A stretch of 64,000 nucleotides of DNA from Anthoceros angustus (taxonomy: Eukaryota; Streptophyta; Anthocerotopsida; Anthocerotales; Anthocerotaceae). A program made the position numbers and the translations under genes. The first letter of the stretch is position 1; each line of letters starts with the position of its first letter. The notes below the pieces were generated by a model. That model had not been told where the DNA came from. It did no database searches and worked only from the letters and a program-made list of their open reading frames with translations. The stretch is taken from positions 124,001 to 188,000 of the forward strand of contig VJWM01000193.1 in the NCBI GenBank assembly GCA_010909165.1, read 5' to 3'. Of the stretch, positions 21,478-32,490 are shown piece after piece.

Positions 21478-23544
21478 CCACAATCAACTATTCAAGTCTT
21501 TGAAGAATAAAAATAAAAATACAAAAATTTTAGAAGATTGTTTTTTTTTTTTTGGTGAATTCAATGAGAAAGTTCTTCTAGGTTATACCCGAAAGTGTAG
21601 TGAACCAAACAACTAGTGGGTTTGCTACTTTGCTTTTGGAAAAGGATAAGCCAACCCCATATAATGGGGGAATAGGATGGAAACAACTTAATGTAGGTGT
21701 ATTAAAGATTTTCATGAATATGTCGCAAGTAGTTTGTAAGTACACTAGTTTGGAAGTATAGGCCTAGTTGGTCATGTGCAGAAGGTGCCCCTCAATGTTT
21801 GACCATCACTACAATCCATTCAAGAAAACAATTAGGCACACTTGGTAAACAATAATTTTTATACTTGGAGTTTATCATCATGGAAAATTGTGACCACTTC
21901 GTGTTTGTTTGTGTGAAAAATCAGTACATTAATAAAGAATATGTAAATTTTTTACTAGCTCACATATGATCTTATATATATATTGAAGAATTTATAAAAT
22001 ATTTCTGTTATGTATGCTTGTGTTTGCTAGCAGCAAACATATCCTTCGATGTCTAGAGATATTCACTCGTTTTGGATAAGAAAAAAGAGTAAAAGAAATA
22101 CAATATTTTAAATAACTAAAATAATAAAATTAAAAATTAATATTTCTATACATGTCTTGATATTGAATGCTGGCTATGCACATCATGTTTTATGGAAAGG
22201 AGATGAAGCGAAACTATACACCTAATAATTAAGTGGCGAAATAGGTATGTACGTATGTACCTGGTACGTACATGGCACATCCTTGGACCATAAGAACGGA
22301 TCAATGATTCGTATCCAAGTCCAGTCCATACATTTGGATGTACGTATGATTCGTAAAGTCGTAAAGCCGAGAGAATGTAAGAGTGGACGCTTTTTCCTGA
22401 AAAGTGCACAGCGCTGGTTAGAAAGTACCGAGTTCCAGTTTCGAGTAGTGGACTCGGAGGCGTCCCGGGACCCAGTGTCGGCAAAAGCTCTTTCAATTTC
22501 ATTCTGCCAGTCAGCTCGAGTACAACGATCCAGCGATGGAGGCCAGCCCGCCCCCGCCGATTGCACTTTGCGACTCTTACGAGGCAAAAGCGAGGGAGGC
22601 GAAGGCATTGCGCAGGCACGGCCGTGGCAGACTCTGACAAGCGCGTTGCACCGCATGCATGATCCCTTCACTGGCCTGGCCAATGGCCGCCCCGACGTAC
22701 ACTGCCGTACGGTCCATGGCAGCCTTTCGCAGACTCCCAGACTCGGACATGGCGCTTTCTGTTTTCTGCTTTTATTTTCGCTCCTGCCCGCCCCCAGCTG
22801 GTTCATGAACGAGGTGGAGTCTGCATTTAGGCGTTCACTGTTTGTCGAATTATTGTGTGTTGTGTAGTGTGTGCAGTGGAACATGCACAGTCGCCTGTTC
22901 GGAGGGCAAGGCACGTTGGTTTCGCTCGTGCGTCACAGCAATGTGGATGGATGCTGGTTCGGAATTGGGAGCTGCCATGGTTTGCACTGATTTGTGGAAG
23001 CAAGTTGTTTGTTGCTTTGAGGAATCTGTGATCACGGAAGAGTGCTGTGCGCGTAAAGCCTATTCGGGAGCTGCGATGGCCTGTTCAACTTTCCGGCCGG
23101 AGACTTCTGACAAATGAGCACTGCAAGGAGATCATCACCAAAGGGCTGGGTAGGGCAGTGTACTGTGTGGATGCTGGCTGCCTCGCGTGCTGTGTTGCGC
23201 GTCCGGACAAGAAAAGGTGAGGAAAAGACGAGTGTCCAGCTCTAGGGCTGCTGACACTTTTTGGATAACTGTGCGGGACATGGAGTCTCGACTCTTGTAG
23301 AGTAATAATCACTCATCCTGCTGCCAGCCAGCAGAGCGCTAATTCAGACTGGCTTCTTGAAAGCGCGTCTAGGTTGACGGCTTCTGCATCCGGAGACCGC
23401 GGAGGCTTGGACGTGGTCCATCGACATGATGTCTACTGTAGTGCACGACTCTTTCGCAATAGAGTATTCTCTTGGTATATACTGTGGCAGCCCGATGGCA
23501 GGAGGTCTGGAGTCTGGAGTCTGGATAATGTGCTGGCCAAGGAC
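21478..23544. other. Spacer; no supported gene
   Basis: The AT-rich first part contains a poly-T tract at 21540. From about 22.4 kb the sequence is GC-balanced and carries long but featureless open frames on both strands. A short frame from the ATG at 22535 (MEASPPPPIALCDSYEA) could be a first exon, but no continuation was found. Confidence 0.35.
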
Positions 23545-26500
23545 CTAGCCTCCTAGCGTGCAGCTCGTTGTATCTACTTCGGAAGGAGAATCTTGGCAGG
23601 CGGGCAAGGTGACATATTGACATAGAAAGAGGTCTGACAGGGATTTGCCATGCCTGTCCAGCCTGCGTGAACAAGTGACCCCACCGTCGAGCACGCCTGC
23701 CAGAACAACATTCAAGGCACAAACTCCCCGGACCTGGTATATCTCTATCTGCAGATGGCTGTCTTCCGTTGGTTGCCTGTTGGATGACGACCCTGTGGAA
23801 TGTGGGTCAAGACCTGGCGGAGGGGCGTTACGTTTTTCGCTTTCCAGAAGAGGGTCTGCTACCTGCTTCACCCACTGGGGGGTGATGACCGTCTCTAGCC
23901 TTGGAAGATCGGTTGCACAATGTGGAATCAGACTGACGTTTAGTTGGTTCCCTTTATCTCCTGTTCTGCTGTGTGCAACTTGATACAGAGGGATGCTGAC
24001 GCCTCCAGGAGCAGGTTGACAAGCAGGAACATGCACGTATGTTACACTTGCCGGCTCAGATTTTTGAATGCTAGTTTTGTTGCCTCGGGTGGACCGTTGC
24101 TGATTTGTCTTAGCACATTCGCTAGACCTCATGCTGCTCCTCCATGTTACCTCTTCTCGTGGCACCTGCAATATCCGGTTAGTGGGACAGCCCATGGTAC
24201 AAACAGGTTGATTATGTGCAGACATCAGGCTTTTCTGAGCAACACAGCTCGTACCAGGACCTTGGTCAATAAAATTTGATCCTTGCATCCAGTACTGCAT
24301 AGATCCAAGGGGGCAGTGAGCTTCTTGTCATCCATTTCATTGCCAAAAGTACTGCTTCCAAAACAGATATTTGACGCAATTTGGACGTGATGGTGAGAGT
24401 ACCTGATGCCTCCCCCTCCAGCTGGACCATTGGTGTACAGGGCCTCAAACTCTTCTGTTAGCCTTTGCGCATGGGCTCGTGACTGGAAGAGCCCATCCAT
24501 ACGCAGCCTAACTTCGGAAGCCAGCCCCTCCATACGCTCACTGCCCTTTAATCCGGCCTGAACTCTTGGCCACACTCTCAGGCTGTCTACTCCGATCATA
24601 TATGACAGGATATGCTTACTGCTTCCAGGAATAGCTTCTTCCATCCATGCCCGCACCTGTCTTTGCATATTGAAAATGAGAAACGACCTCTCTTCACTAC
24701 AACCGGTCAATTCTTGGATAAAGCTAACCTTTGTCCTCACCAGATAGTCTCCAGCAGCAGCTCTGTCTTCACAGCACGGGCCTCCGTATGATATTTCTCC
24801 CCAACCTTTCACCCCGCAATGCTGTAAGCCCAAAAGTCCAGCCAGTCAGATATACAGGCGGTGCTCAAGGACAAGTCAAATTGCTGCACTACAGTGACAT
24901 TGATCCGAAAGGTATCTAACCTCTGGTATGAGACGAAGCAGTCTCTCTGGGCACAGTGGGAGAGACGGCCGAGCACCTTTGGCTAGCACCCTGTCCTTAC
25001 TCTGCGGTACGAAGGACACATCTGTGAAGTCAACCACCTGTCCACCATAAGAGAAACGTCAGATCAAACAACCCAGCACACAAGACGCAGTATGTATACA
25101 CGAACTACGATACAACACTACTCTCTCACCACATCGGGTGTGATGTATGAAGCAGGATCTCCAATCTCATACAAGAGTTGCTGTGCACATGTGGCGGCAC
25201 TAAGTTCTCCACCACTGCCAGCAGCTTTGCATAGGATTGTTGTGCCATCCCAGCTGACCTCAGCATAGGGCAAAGAGATGTCAAGTAACTGCTGTATTGG
25301 GAACTTCCTGTGCTGGTCAGCTGCCGAGCCATATCCTCAATCAATGACGTATGTAGTCTACATGCTTACCATCAAGCTGTCTCACAAAGAACAGCAATAA
25401 CAGATGAACAAGAGTAAGGGGACACCAGGGTGCGTGTAGTATCCTCCAGTCAACTGGCAGCCACATTCAAGGAGATGTCCAGCCAAGGTTCCTTGAGCTA
25501 GTAGGTCGAATTGGTCCCAATCCCAACCAAGCTCATATACCTGGACGCCCAGGACAGGCTATTGAGGAATATGCATATCATACCCCTACATCCTTCCGAT
25601 GAGGACTAAGCGCCAACTGTCAAGAGAAGTCCAGAGATTGCTGCTTATTGCAGAGGAGTTTGATCCATCTTACCATTGGTGCTAAAAATAAAGCGGCATC
25701 AGCCGTTCGAGTTGTAAGGATTACATTAGGATTTCCAGACTCCAAAGCATGAAGAATGGGAGCTGCACCAAGGTACGTGCTAGAACCCTGCAAACCCTAT
25801 CAGCTTCAGTGAACTTGTTCACCCAAACATCCAGTACAAAAAACCAAAACTTAGGGAACTTAAATTGCTCACCACAAGACTATCACTGTTTTGTTCTTCA
25901 AAGACCACAGCAACATTCACTTGCAAATTCAGCTCACTTGCTGTCTTCAGGACTTGATTCTGAGCTCCAAGAGGATCAGCTACAACGAGAAAAGATATCC
26001 CTCAGATGACAGAGGTTTCAGAGCATTAAGAGCATTCCATTAACGCCAGGACTTACTTGCACCCATGTTGGTGACAATGCATACTGCCTGGTTCACTGCA
26101 ACAGGCAGAAGCACCTCCATCCATGAAGCAACTGCATACAGGAAAACCGGGTCACCATTGCAGCTCATGACTGCACCACAGGGCAAATGGAAGACAACGT
26201 CAATTCTTGACGGTATGGCCGGAATAGCTAGTACTTCGAGGATCATAGCCCAGGCCCCCATCGGCCATTGCATCGAACCGGTTTGCAAGAGTCCGTTCAG
26301 CTAGACACTCGAGCACGAGGTAATCCAAGTTTGGGACTCGGTTCAGCAGCTTCAGTGCAGCAGCAATCCTGTCTCCAGCGAAACCAGCTCCACATCCTAC
26401 GGTGACTGTGTGCTTGCGTCGGATGGGATTTGGCCTCTGGAAAGATGCAACACCGTGAACAGCTGTGTGGAGGCACTCCTAGTACTACTCAGCGTGTGAA

Positions 26501-26566
26501 TTGCACTCTTCTTACGGATTTCACCCGAGAGTCTCTTGCAGGCCCCGCATCCCTGGAGTCAGTCAT
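23545..26566 (-). CDS. AtuA-like (DUF1446) protein, 13 exons
   Basis: Exons (5' to 3'): 26566-26525, 26436-26235, 26131-26057, 25979-25873, 25787-25674, 25540-25426, 25380-25370, 25312-25130, 25037-24921, 24821-24741, 24656-24403, 24294-24255 and 24165-23545, giving 653 aa. The N-terminal AtuA domain shows VTVGCGAGFAGDR, LDYLVLECLAERTLA, NMGATDPLGAQ, STYLGAAPI, TTRTADAALFLAPM and GTLAGHLLECGCQLTGG. The middle has KGWGEISYGGP and LYTNGPAGGGG. The C-terminal AtuA-like ferredoxin-fold domain has YQVAHSRTGDKGNQLNVSLI and LDGGVTCSRRLDRHGKSLSD. The bacterial relative acts in acyclic terpene/leucine-type catabolism; the plant role is not established. Exon 7 is only 11 nt. A decayed tandem copy follows at 26.8-28.3 kb. 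Confidence 0.88.
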
Positions 26567-26824
26567 CGTACAAGCTCACTCTGGTGCCCGCTCTTGCATA
26601 CGCCAAAGGCTGAAGAGGATTCTCGGAAGTTTTGTCAGCGGGGATACCACGCTTTTCTCGCGACGAGGAATGATCGAACTGCCGAGGCAGGAGCAGAAGT
26701 TTAGAACCGTGAGATAAATCAGACAGCAATTCCGAAGGACACTTTGATAATCGGATAGCAAGGCGAAGCTGCGGAAGAACAGGAGAATTGAAGGTCTGGA
26801 ATCACACTGAATGACAATGTTGGA

Positions 26825-28315
26825 GGCATCCTAGCGGCAGTGAGCTTATTCTTGTCATCAATTTCATTGCCAAAAGAATCGACAACAACAACAATAATAA
26901 TAGTTGAGATTTTTGCTGTCTCTTACCCTGATACCGACCCCTCCAGCTGGACCATTGGTGTACAAGGCCTCGATCCTTGTGTTAGCCATTGCGCATGAGC
27001 TTGTGACTGGAAAAGCCTATCCATACGCAGCCTAGATCGTGACTGGAAAAGCCCATCCACACGCAGCCTAACTTCCGAAACCAGCCCATTTATATGCTCA
27101 GTGCCGTTTACTCCAGCCTGAACTCTTGGCCACACTCCCAGGCTGTCTACTTCCATCATATGTGACAGGCTACCAGCAACAGCTTCTTCCATCCACGCCC
27201 GCACCTACCTCTGCATATTGACGAGAGAAACAATTTGTCTTCATGTGTTCTACAGTACAGCCATTTGATTCTTGTCCAACCTGTGCCCTCACGAGGTAGT
27301 CTGCAGCAGCAGCTCCTCTCTCTTCATAGCATGGACCGCCATGTGACGTTTCTCACCAACCTTTCACACCGCAATGCTGTAAGCCCAGAAGTCCAGCCAA
27401 TCAGATATACAGGTGGTGCTCAAGGACAAGTCAAATTGCTGCATTAGAGAGACATTGATCTGAAAGGTCTATCACCTCTGTCTGGTATGACACGAAGAGG
27501 GCTCTCTTGGTACAGTAAGACGGCCGACCACCTTTGCCTAACACACTGACCTTGATCTGTGGTTCGAAGGACACGTGTGTAAAGTCAACCACCTGCCCAC
27601 CGGAAGAGCAACGTCAACTTCCATAACCTACCACACAGGAGCAGAGGTATGTGTACACGAACTACTACACAATTCTCACCACATCAGGTGTGATGTATGA
27701 AGCAGGATCTCCAATCTCGTACAAGAGATGCTGTGCACATGTGGCGACACTAAGTTCTCCTCCAGTGCCAGCAGCCTTGCGTAAGCCAGTTGTGCCATCC
27801 CAGCTGACATCAGCATAGGGCAATGAAATGTCATGTGACTGATGTATTGGGAACTTCCTGTGGTGATCAGCCTCTGAGCTATGTCCTCAGTGACTTGCAT
27901 ATGTAGTGTACATGCTCACCATCTAGTTAATGTCTCACAAAGAAGGGCAATAACAGATGTACAACAGTAGAGGGACACCAGGGTTCGTACTGTATCCTCC
28001 AGTCAGCTGGCAGGCACATTCAAGGAGGTGTCCAGCCAAGGTTCCTTGAGCTAATATGTCATATACCTGGACGCCCAGGCATAGGCTATTAAGGAGTATA
28101 CATACAGAATGTTCGTCAGTATTTGGATGAACAAGTTCAATGCAACTGACAAGATTTTGCAGGGTTCCAGCTCGTACCTTGGGGAAGATCCCATTGTTCA
28201 AGCTTTGCGTGTCGAGGTACTCAAGTGGTGCTTAGGATGTGAATTACACTCGATCTTGCCGACTGAACCCGAGAGTCGCTTGCAGACCCAACATCTCTGG
28301 AGTCAGTCGTTGTAG
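26825..28315 (-). pseudogene. Decayed tandem copy of the AtuA-like gene
   Basis: It matches the intact neighbour exon by exon: exon 1 at about 28310, exon 6 at about 28000-28075, exon 8 at about 27690-27870, exon 9 at about 27490-27600, exon 10 at about 27300-27380 and exon 11 at about 26930-27205. Lesions seen: the start ATG is ACG; exons 2-4 and the last exon are absent; ten codons are missing from exon 6; the acceptor before exon 8 is AC instead of AG; and the exon 5 segment (about 28105-28220) is inverted, reading SSYLGEDPIVQAL on the plus strand. No product is expected. Confidence 0.85.
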
Positions 28316-28319
28316 AAGC

Positions 28320-28578
28320 TCACTCTGGTGCCTCCTTTTAACTACGCCAACGGTGTTGAAAAGGGTATCAAAGGTCACCGGCGTAAATATCACGCTTTTA
28401 TAACGACTAGTCTAGAGGCTTGAAATCTGAGCGAGGCAGGAGCAGAAATTTAGAACAAATCTGATAGCAATTGCGAAGGGAACTTTGATCATCGAATAAC
28501 TACGAAAGGACGGTGGAACAACAGCTCAGGGATCACGATGAAAGATACAGTTTTGCCAGCAGGTTGGCTTGTTCAGGA
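28320..28578 (+). promoter_or_regulatory. Duplicated promoter segment upstream of the PGK-TrmB gene
   Basis: GAGGCAGGAGCAGAAATTTAGAAC and the following 100 bp match the sequence just upstream of the intact AtuA-like gene (about 26680-26815). The tandem unit therefore included its promoter. Here the segment lies between the dead AtuA-like copy (reading left) and the PGK-TrmB start (reading right), suggesting an originally bidirectional promoter. Confidence 0.45.
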
Positions 28579-31500
28579 ATGACCATGGCAGAGATTTTCC
28601 TGGCAACCTCTCCGCAGGGACCAAGGGTCTTAAATGGCAGATGCAAACTACCGCCGCGAAAAGCACTAGCGTGCAACAAGTCCTTCACTATCAATCTCTT
28701 AAGACGTCGTCCAGCTGCTGCCAGGAGATTGGCATGGTGCAAAAGAGGTGCGCTTCTGCAGACAAAAATGCTATGTGTGCATTGGAGGTATTCTGAATCC
28801 TATCTGAATTTGACAGTGTAGCAACTGCTAGTGGTGTGAACCTGCCAAGTTCAATGCAGTGCAGGAAGGTGGGATAAAAGCTGACCAGCGAAAACATCAT
28901 GAGCTACTCGGTCGAAGCAGGACCCGATCTGAGAAGAAGGTACTCCTTCTTGCTCACCCTTTACACCAGCGTTAGCTCGAGTTGGTCGGTGTCCACAAAA
29001 AGTATATTGGATCTCATGGATACTTTCGTGCTTGAGAAGGTGGGCGAATTAAAAGAATCTGATCTCTTTGACCGCCAACTATTGGAGACGTTCCCTAAGA
29101 AAGAGCTGCAAGGGAAGGTTGTTATGGTCCGTTGTGACCTGAATGTGGTCTTCAAAAATTTTAAAATTGTTGATGAAAACTTCCTGCTCATGGTACCCAC
29201 TATCACCTATTTGGCTGAGGTTGGCTCAAAGGTGGTCCTTCTGAGTCATTGGACTGTATCAGAGGGAAACAAACAGACCTCATCAATTGCAGGTGTGGTA
29301 TAGGATGCTTTGCTGTGTATGTACTTGAGTCCACATGAACATTTCACATCATGGAGCCTCATTCCGCGCAACCTTGTCACTCATCTATTGGGATGTGTTA
29401 GTCATGCAGATGCACTATCTCGCCTTCTAAAGCGAAGAATTCTATGGACAACCCATGCTGTTGGGGAAGAGGCAGAGGAGAAGATCAGCAGTATGGATAA
29501 TGGAGAAGTGCTGTTGCTTGGAAATATGAAGCAGTACAAAGGCGAATATGCCAATGATGCAGCCTTCTCCAGAGCTTTGACAGCCAAAGTGGACCACCTT
29601 GTCAATGATGCTTTCTGTGTGTCTCATAGAGTGCTTGCATCTACAGTGGGAGCAGCTTCTTTTACATGTGCCAGACTTGCAGGTCTACAGCTTGCGAAGG
29701 AGCTTCTCTTTTCACAAAATATTCTTCAGAGTCGCATACATCCGTTTGTAGCAATTGCATGTCCTTTTCCTTCCAAACTGATAAATCTTTGCTTCGCACG
29801 AGTGCTATCTTTGTTCGAGCATCACATTCAGAGGGCTGCTAGTTACATGCAGTACAGTTACATGCTATCAGACCAGCTATGGTAAACTCAAGGTGAGCCC
29901 TTTACTTTGCAGATTGGAGGCGGGAAGCTGTCAGATAAAGTGGATGCTCTTCATCAACTGCTCTCTCGGTGCGACAAAATCTTTGTCACTGGAGCCATGG
30001 TGTTTCCTCTGCTTGAAGCAGCTGGTTTGCCAGTGCCTGCATCTTGTACAGAGCGACACATGTTGCCAGAAGCTTTAGAACTTCTAGATTCAGCTCGTGA
30101 CAACCAGGTTGAGCTTGTTCTCCCAAAGGATTTGATGCTTGCCAAGGACAATGCATCACATCTCACCACCAACATCTCAATCTCTCAGTCAGTCCCACAT
30201 GGTGCGTTCATATTCGTTGCTTCGCGTCTTTGGAAGATCAGTTGTTGGCAAGTGCCATGATCCTGTGTTCTCCTTTACCGCCTCACAGTTCTAGCGCTAT
30301 GTGCAGGGTGGCAGCCTGTAGATCTTGGACAAGAAAGCTTGGACGACATAGCTAACTCCGTTAGGCAGAGCAAGGTCTGCTTCGGCTGTTTTCTGTTCCT
30401 GACACCTGTAAAGGACAACAGTTTCACAAACTGACACATTCTTGTTTGCACATATGCCCATCGCTGCAGATGGTTCTCTGGTTTGGTCCTTGTGGAATGG
30501 GCCATGCCGCAGGTTCTACCACAGGACTGCTGTCACTTGCAAGGGTTATATCAAAGCAAAGTGCACAAGGATGTGTCACAGTTGCCGGAGGAAAAGACGT
30601 CGTCAAAGGACTAACAGAGGCAGGCGTGATCAGCATGATCAGCCACGTATCCGTATGTGGAGCAGCGTTTTGGCAGCTGCTGAAGGGACGTACACTTCCA
30701 GGGGTTGCTGCTCTCGATCCAGTTAAGACCTACATCTTGATCGTAGAGTGTGCTTTGTGCTGCACGGTTGTCCATATGTTCTGCTATTGTAGATGGAGTA
30801 AGAAGTGCTTTGTTTCCGCCTCTGATGAGTCTGTCCTTACCCTCAACATTTAGGCGGCACCCACTCCTCCAGACTGGGAAAGAGTCTACAAGGACCCATA
30901 CCTCCCCCTGACTGTGGATATTGGGTGTGGTGAGAGTTGTTCCTTCAAGTCTGTTTTCTTCCTTGGCCGTTCAGGAAGTTCATGTATTGGAAGAGAAAAC
31001 AGCTGTCGTAGTCTCTGGCAGGTAACGGGCTGTTTATTCTGAAGATGGCAGGCAGCTTCAGTTCGAGAAATTTTCTTGGGTTGGAAGTTTTTCCGAAGGT
31101 AAGTAACTTACCCCTGTAAGTCCTCCCGATTACAAAGCTTGCTCAGGCAGCAGATCAGCATCCAGCTAGCACAGCCCACTGATAGTTGCATGTTACTGCA
31201 GTTAGTTGAACGATGCGCTGATTCTGCTCAAGCCGACCAACTCCTTAACGCGTGAGTAACTTTCGAGTAACCGAGCCTTTCTTTGATTCGCAGTGTTTTT
31301 TGGAGGATTCCTCTCATTCTGAGCGTGTCTTGCGGTATAGACATTTCATAGCTGCAAACGCCACCTCGTCCTACAACAGGATAATTGCCTCCTATCCTGG
31401 AAACGTCTCTCTCGTCACCATACAGGTAAAGAAGACCGTCAAAACTGTGCACACCAGACGCCCCGCCCCGCCCCACATCCAGGCTCTTGTCTCACACATT

Positions 31501-31920
31501 CCATTCATGCAGTGTCCGGACCCTAACTTCAGCAAACCAGATAGCCGCTGGAGGATGGTGCAGAGACAGCTTGTGGAAGCCATCGCCTCAAGTCTGAGTC
31601 CTGGAGGCAAGGTAACGTTCTTCCCAACGCGGCATATGTGAACGAACGCTGGCCATCATGGACAACACACCTTGATAGCCCCTTCCGGCATGCAGGTATT
31701 CCTCCAATCCGACGTGAAATCCGTGCTGGAAGCCATGATGCAGGAGTTCAGGCTCCATGGGGGAGGAAGATTCACACTCAGCTCCGAACACCTCACGCCA
31801 ACCGCCTGCGACGAGAACGGATGGCTGAACTTCAACCCCCTGGAAGCATCGACAGACTGGGAAGATCACGCACTGGAGCGCGGCGACCGGATGTTCCGAG
31901 TGCTCCTCTCTAAACTTTAG
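28579..31920 (+). CDS. Degenerate phosphoglycerate-kinase domain fused to TrmB-type tRNA (guanine-N7) methyltransferase, 12 exons
   Basis: Exons: 28579-28787, 28889-29292, 29410-29747, 29913-30201, 30307-30374, 30470-30721, 30854-30929, 31022-31098, 31202-31251, 31341-31425, 31513-31611 and 31696-31920, giving 723 aa. Residues 1 to about 70 are Ser/Arg/Ala-rich with few acids, like a plastid transit peptide. Residues about 100-520 are PGK-like (VMVRCDLNV, LVNDAFCVSHRVLAST, IGGGKLSDKV, LWFGPCGMG, ISHVSV). The substrate and nucleotide loops are altered: SHWTVS for SHLGRP, GNMKQY for ENVRF, and VCGAA for TGGGA. Residues about 521-723 are TrmB: SAM motif VDIGCGNG, then RNFLGLEVFPKLVER, HFIAANAT, CPDPNF and VFLQSDV. 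Exon 6 runs through the intron at 30722-30853 into TrmB with no stop or new start, so one polypeptide is expected. The PGK part is probably a pseudoenzyme; the methyltransferase looks active. Confidence 0.87.
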
Positions 31921-32075
31921 CTTCATTCAACGTTCACACGTGAAGTAAAAAGAACAAGTCTGTTAGAGTCCACCCGGATGGAATTAAATTCTCCAAACTT
32001 TAGCTTCCTTCAACGTTCACACGTGAAGTAAAAAGAACAAGTCTGTTGGAGTCCACCCGGATGGAATTAAATTTT
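31910..32075 (+). repeat. Tandem duplication of the PGK-TrmB 3' end, 83-bp unit x2
   Basis: AAACTTTAGCTTC-TTCAACG, including the last codons and stop, begins at about 31913 and again at about 31996. Both copies run to GGATGGAATTAAATT. The second copy lies wholly downstream of the stop codon. Confidence 0.85.
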
Positions 32076-32490
32076 CCTATCATGGGACCTAAGCTACTAG
32101 CACAGGGGCATCCACGGACCCCATCTAAGTACCGAACGAAGCCCAAGAAGGACGTTCTTATAAACTTAAAACGGTGAGTATAGGATGAAAGTACATTCTA
32201 ATTGCCTAGGTAGTTAACTACCAACATAAATCAAACGCGAAAGTTGGGTTTCTATCTGCGAATTCTATGGTGAGGTTAGGACGATATCAGGAATCCAGTT
32301 CAGTTATGACTACCTAGTTAGCGACTTGCAACTCGGCCCTTTCGGCATCGTTGGGCTGTTGGGCCTGGACATTCCGGAATCTGTATCACCGGCCAGCAAC
32401 CCACCCAGTGGCCAGTGGTAAGTTCCCCCGGAAACAGCTGCGCCTTGTCCACGTGCTACATATTGAGGTCCATTCCTTCAGCTATGGGAT
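32076..32490. other. Spacer between convergent PGK-TrmB and TSR1
   Basis: About 400 bp that should contain both 3' UTRs. No protein or recognisable RNA was found. Confidence 0.4.

Noticed and set aside
22222-22914. 230-codon minus-strand and 206-codon plus-strand frames
   Set aside because: Overlapping frames on both strands with no domain, start context or splice partners; treated as chance.
30947-31021. Alternative exon after VDIGCG reading SSCIGRENS
   Set aside because: The acceptor at 31021 gives VDIGCGNGLFILKMAG joined in frame to RNFLGLEV, matching TrmB, whereas the alternative does not.
32100-32460. Possible structured non-coding RNA between the convergent genes
   Set aside because: Some GC-rich palindromic phrases (CACCCAGTGGCCAGTGG), but no match to an RNA family I know and it lies in the expected 3' UTRs.
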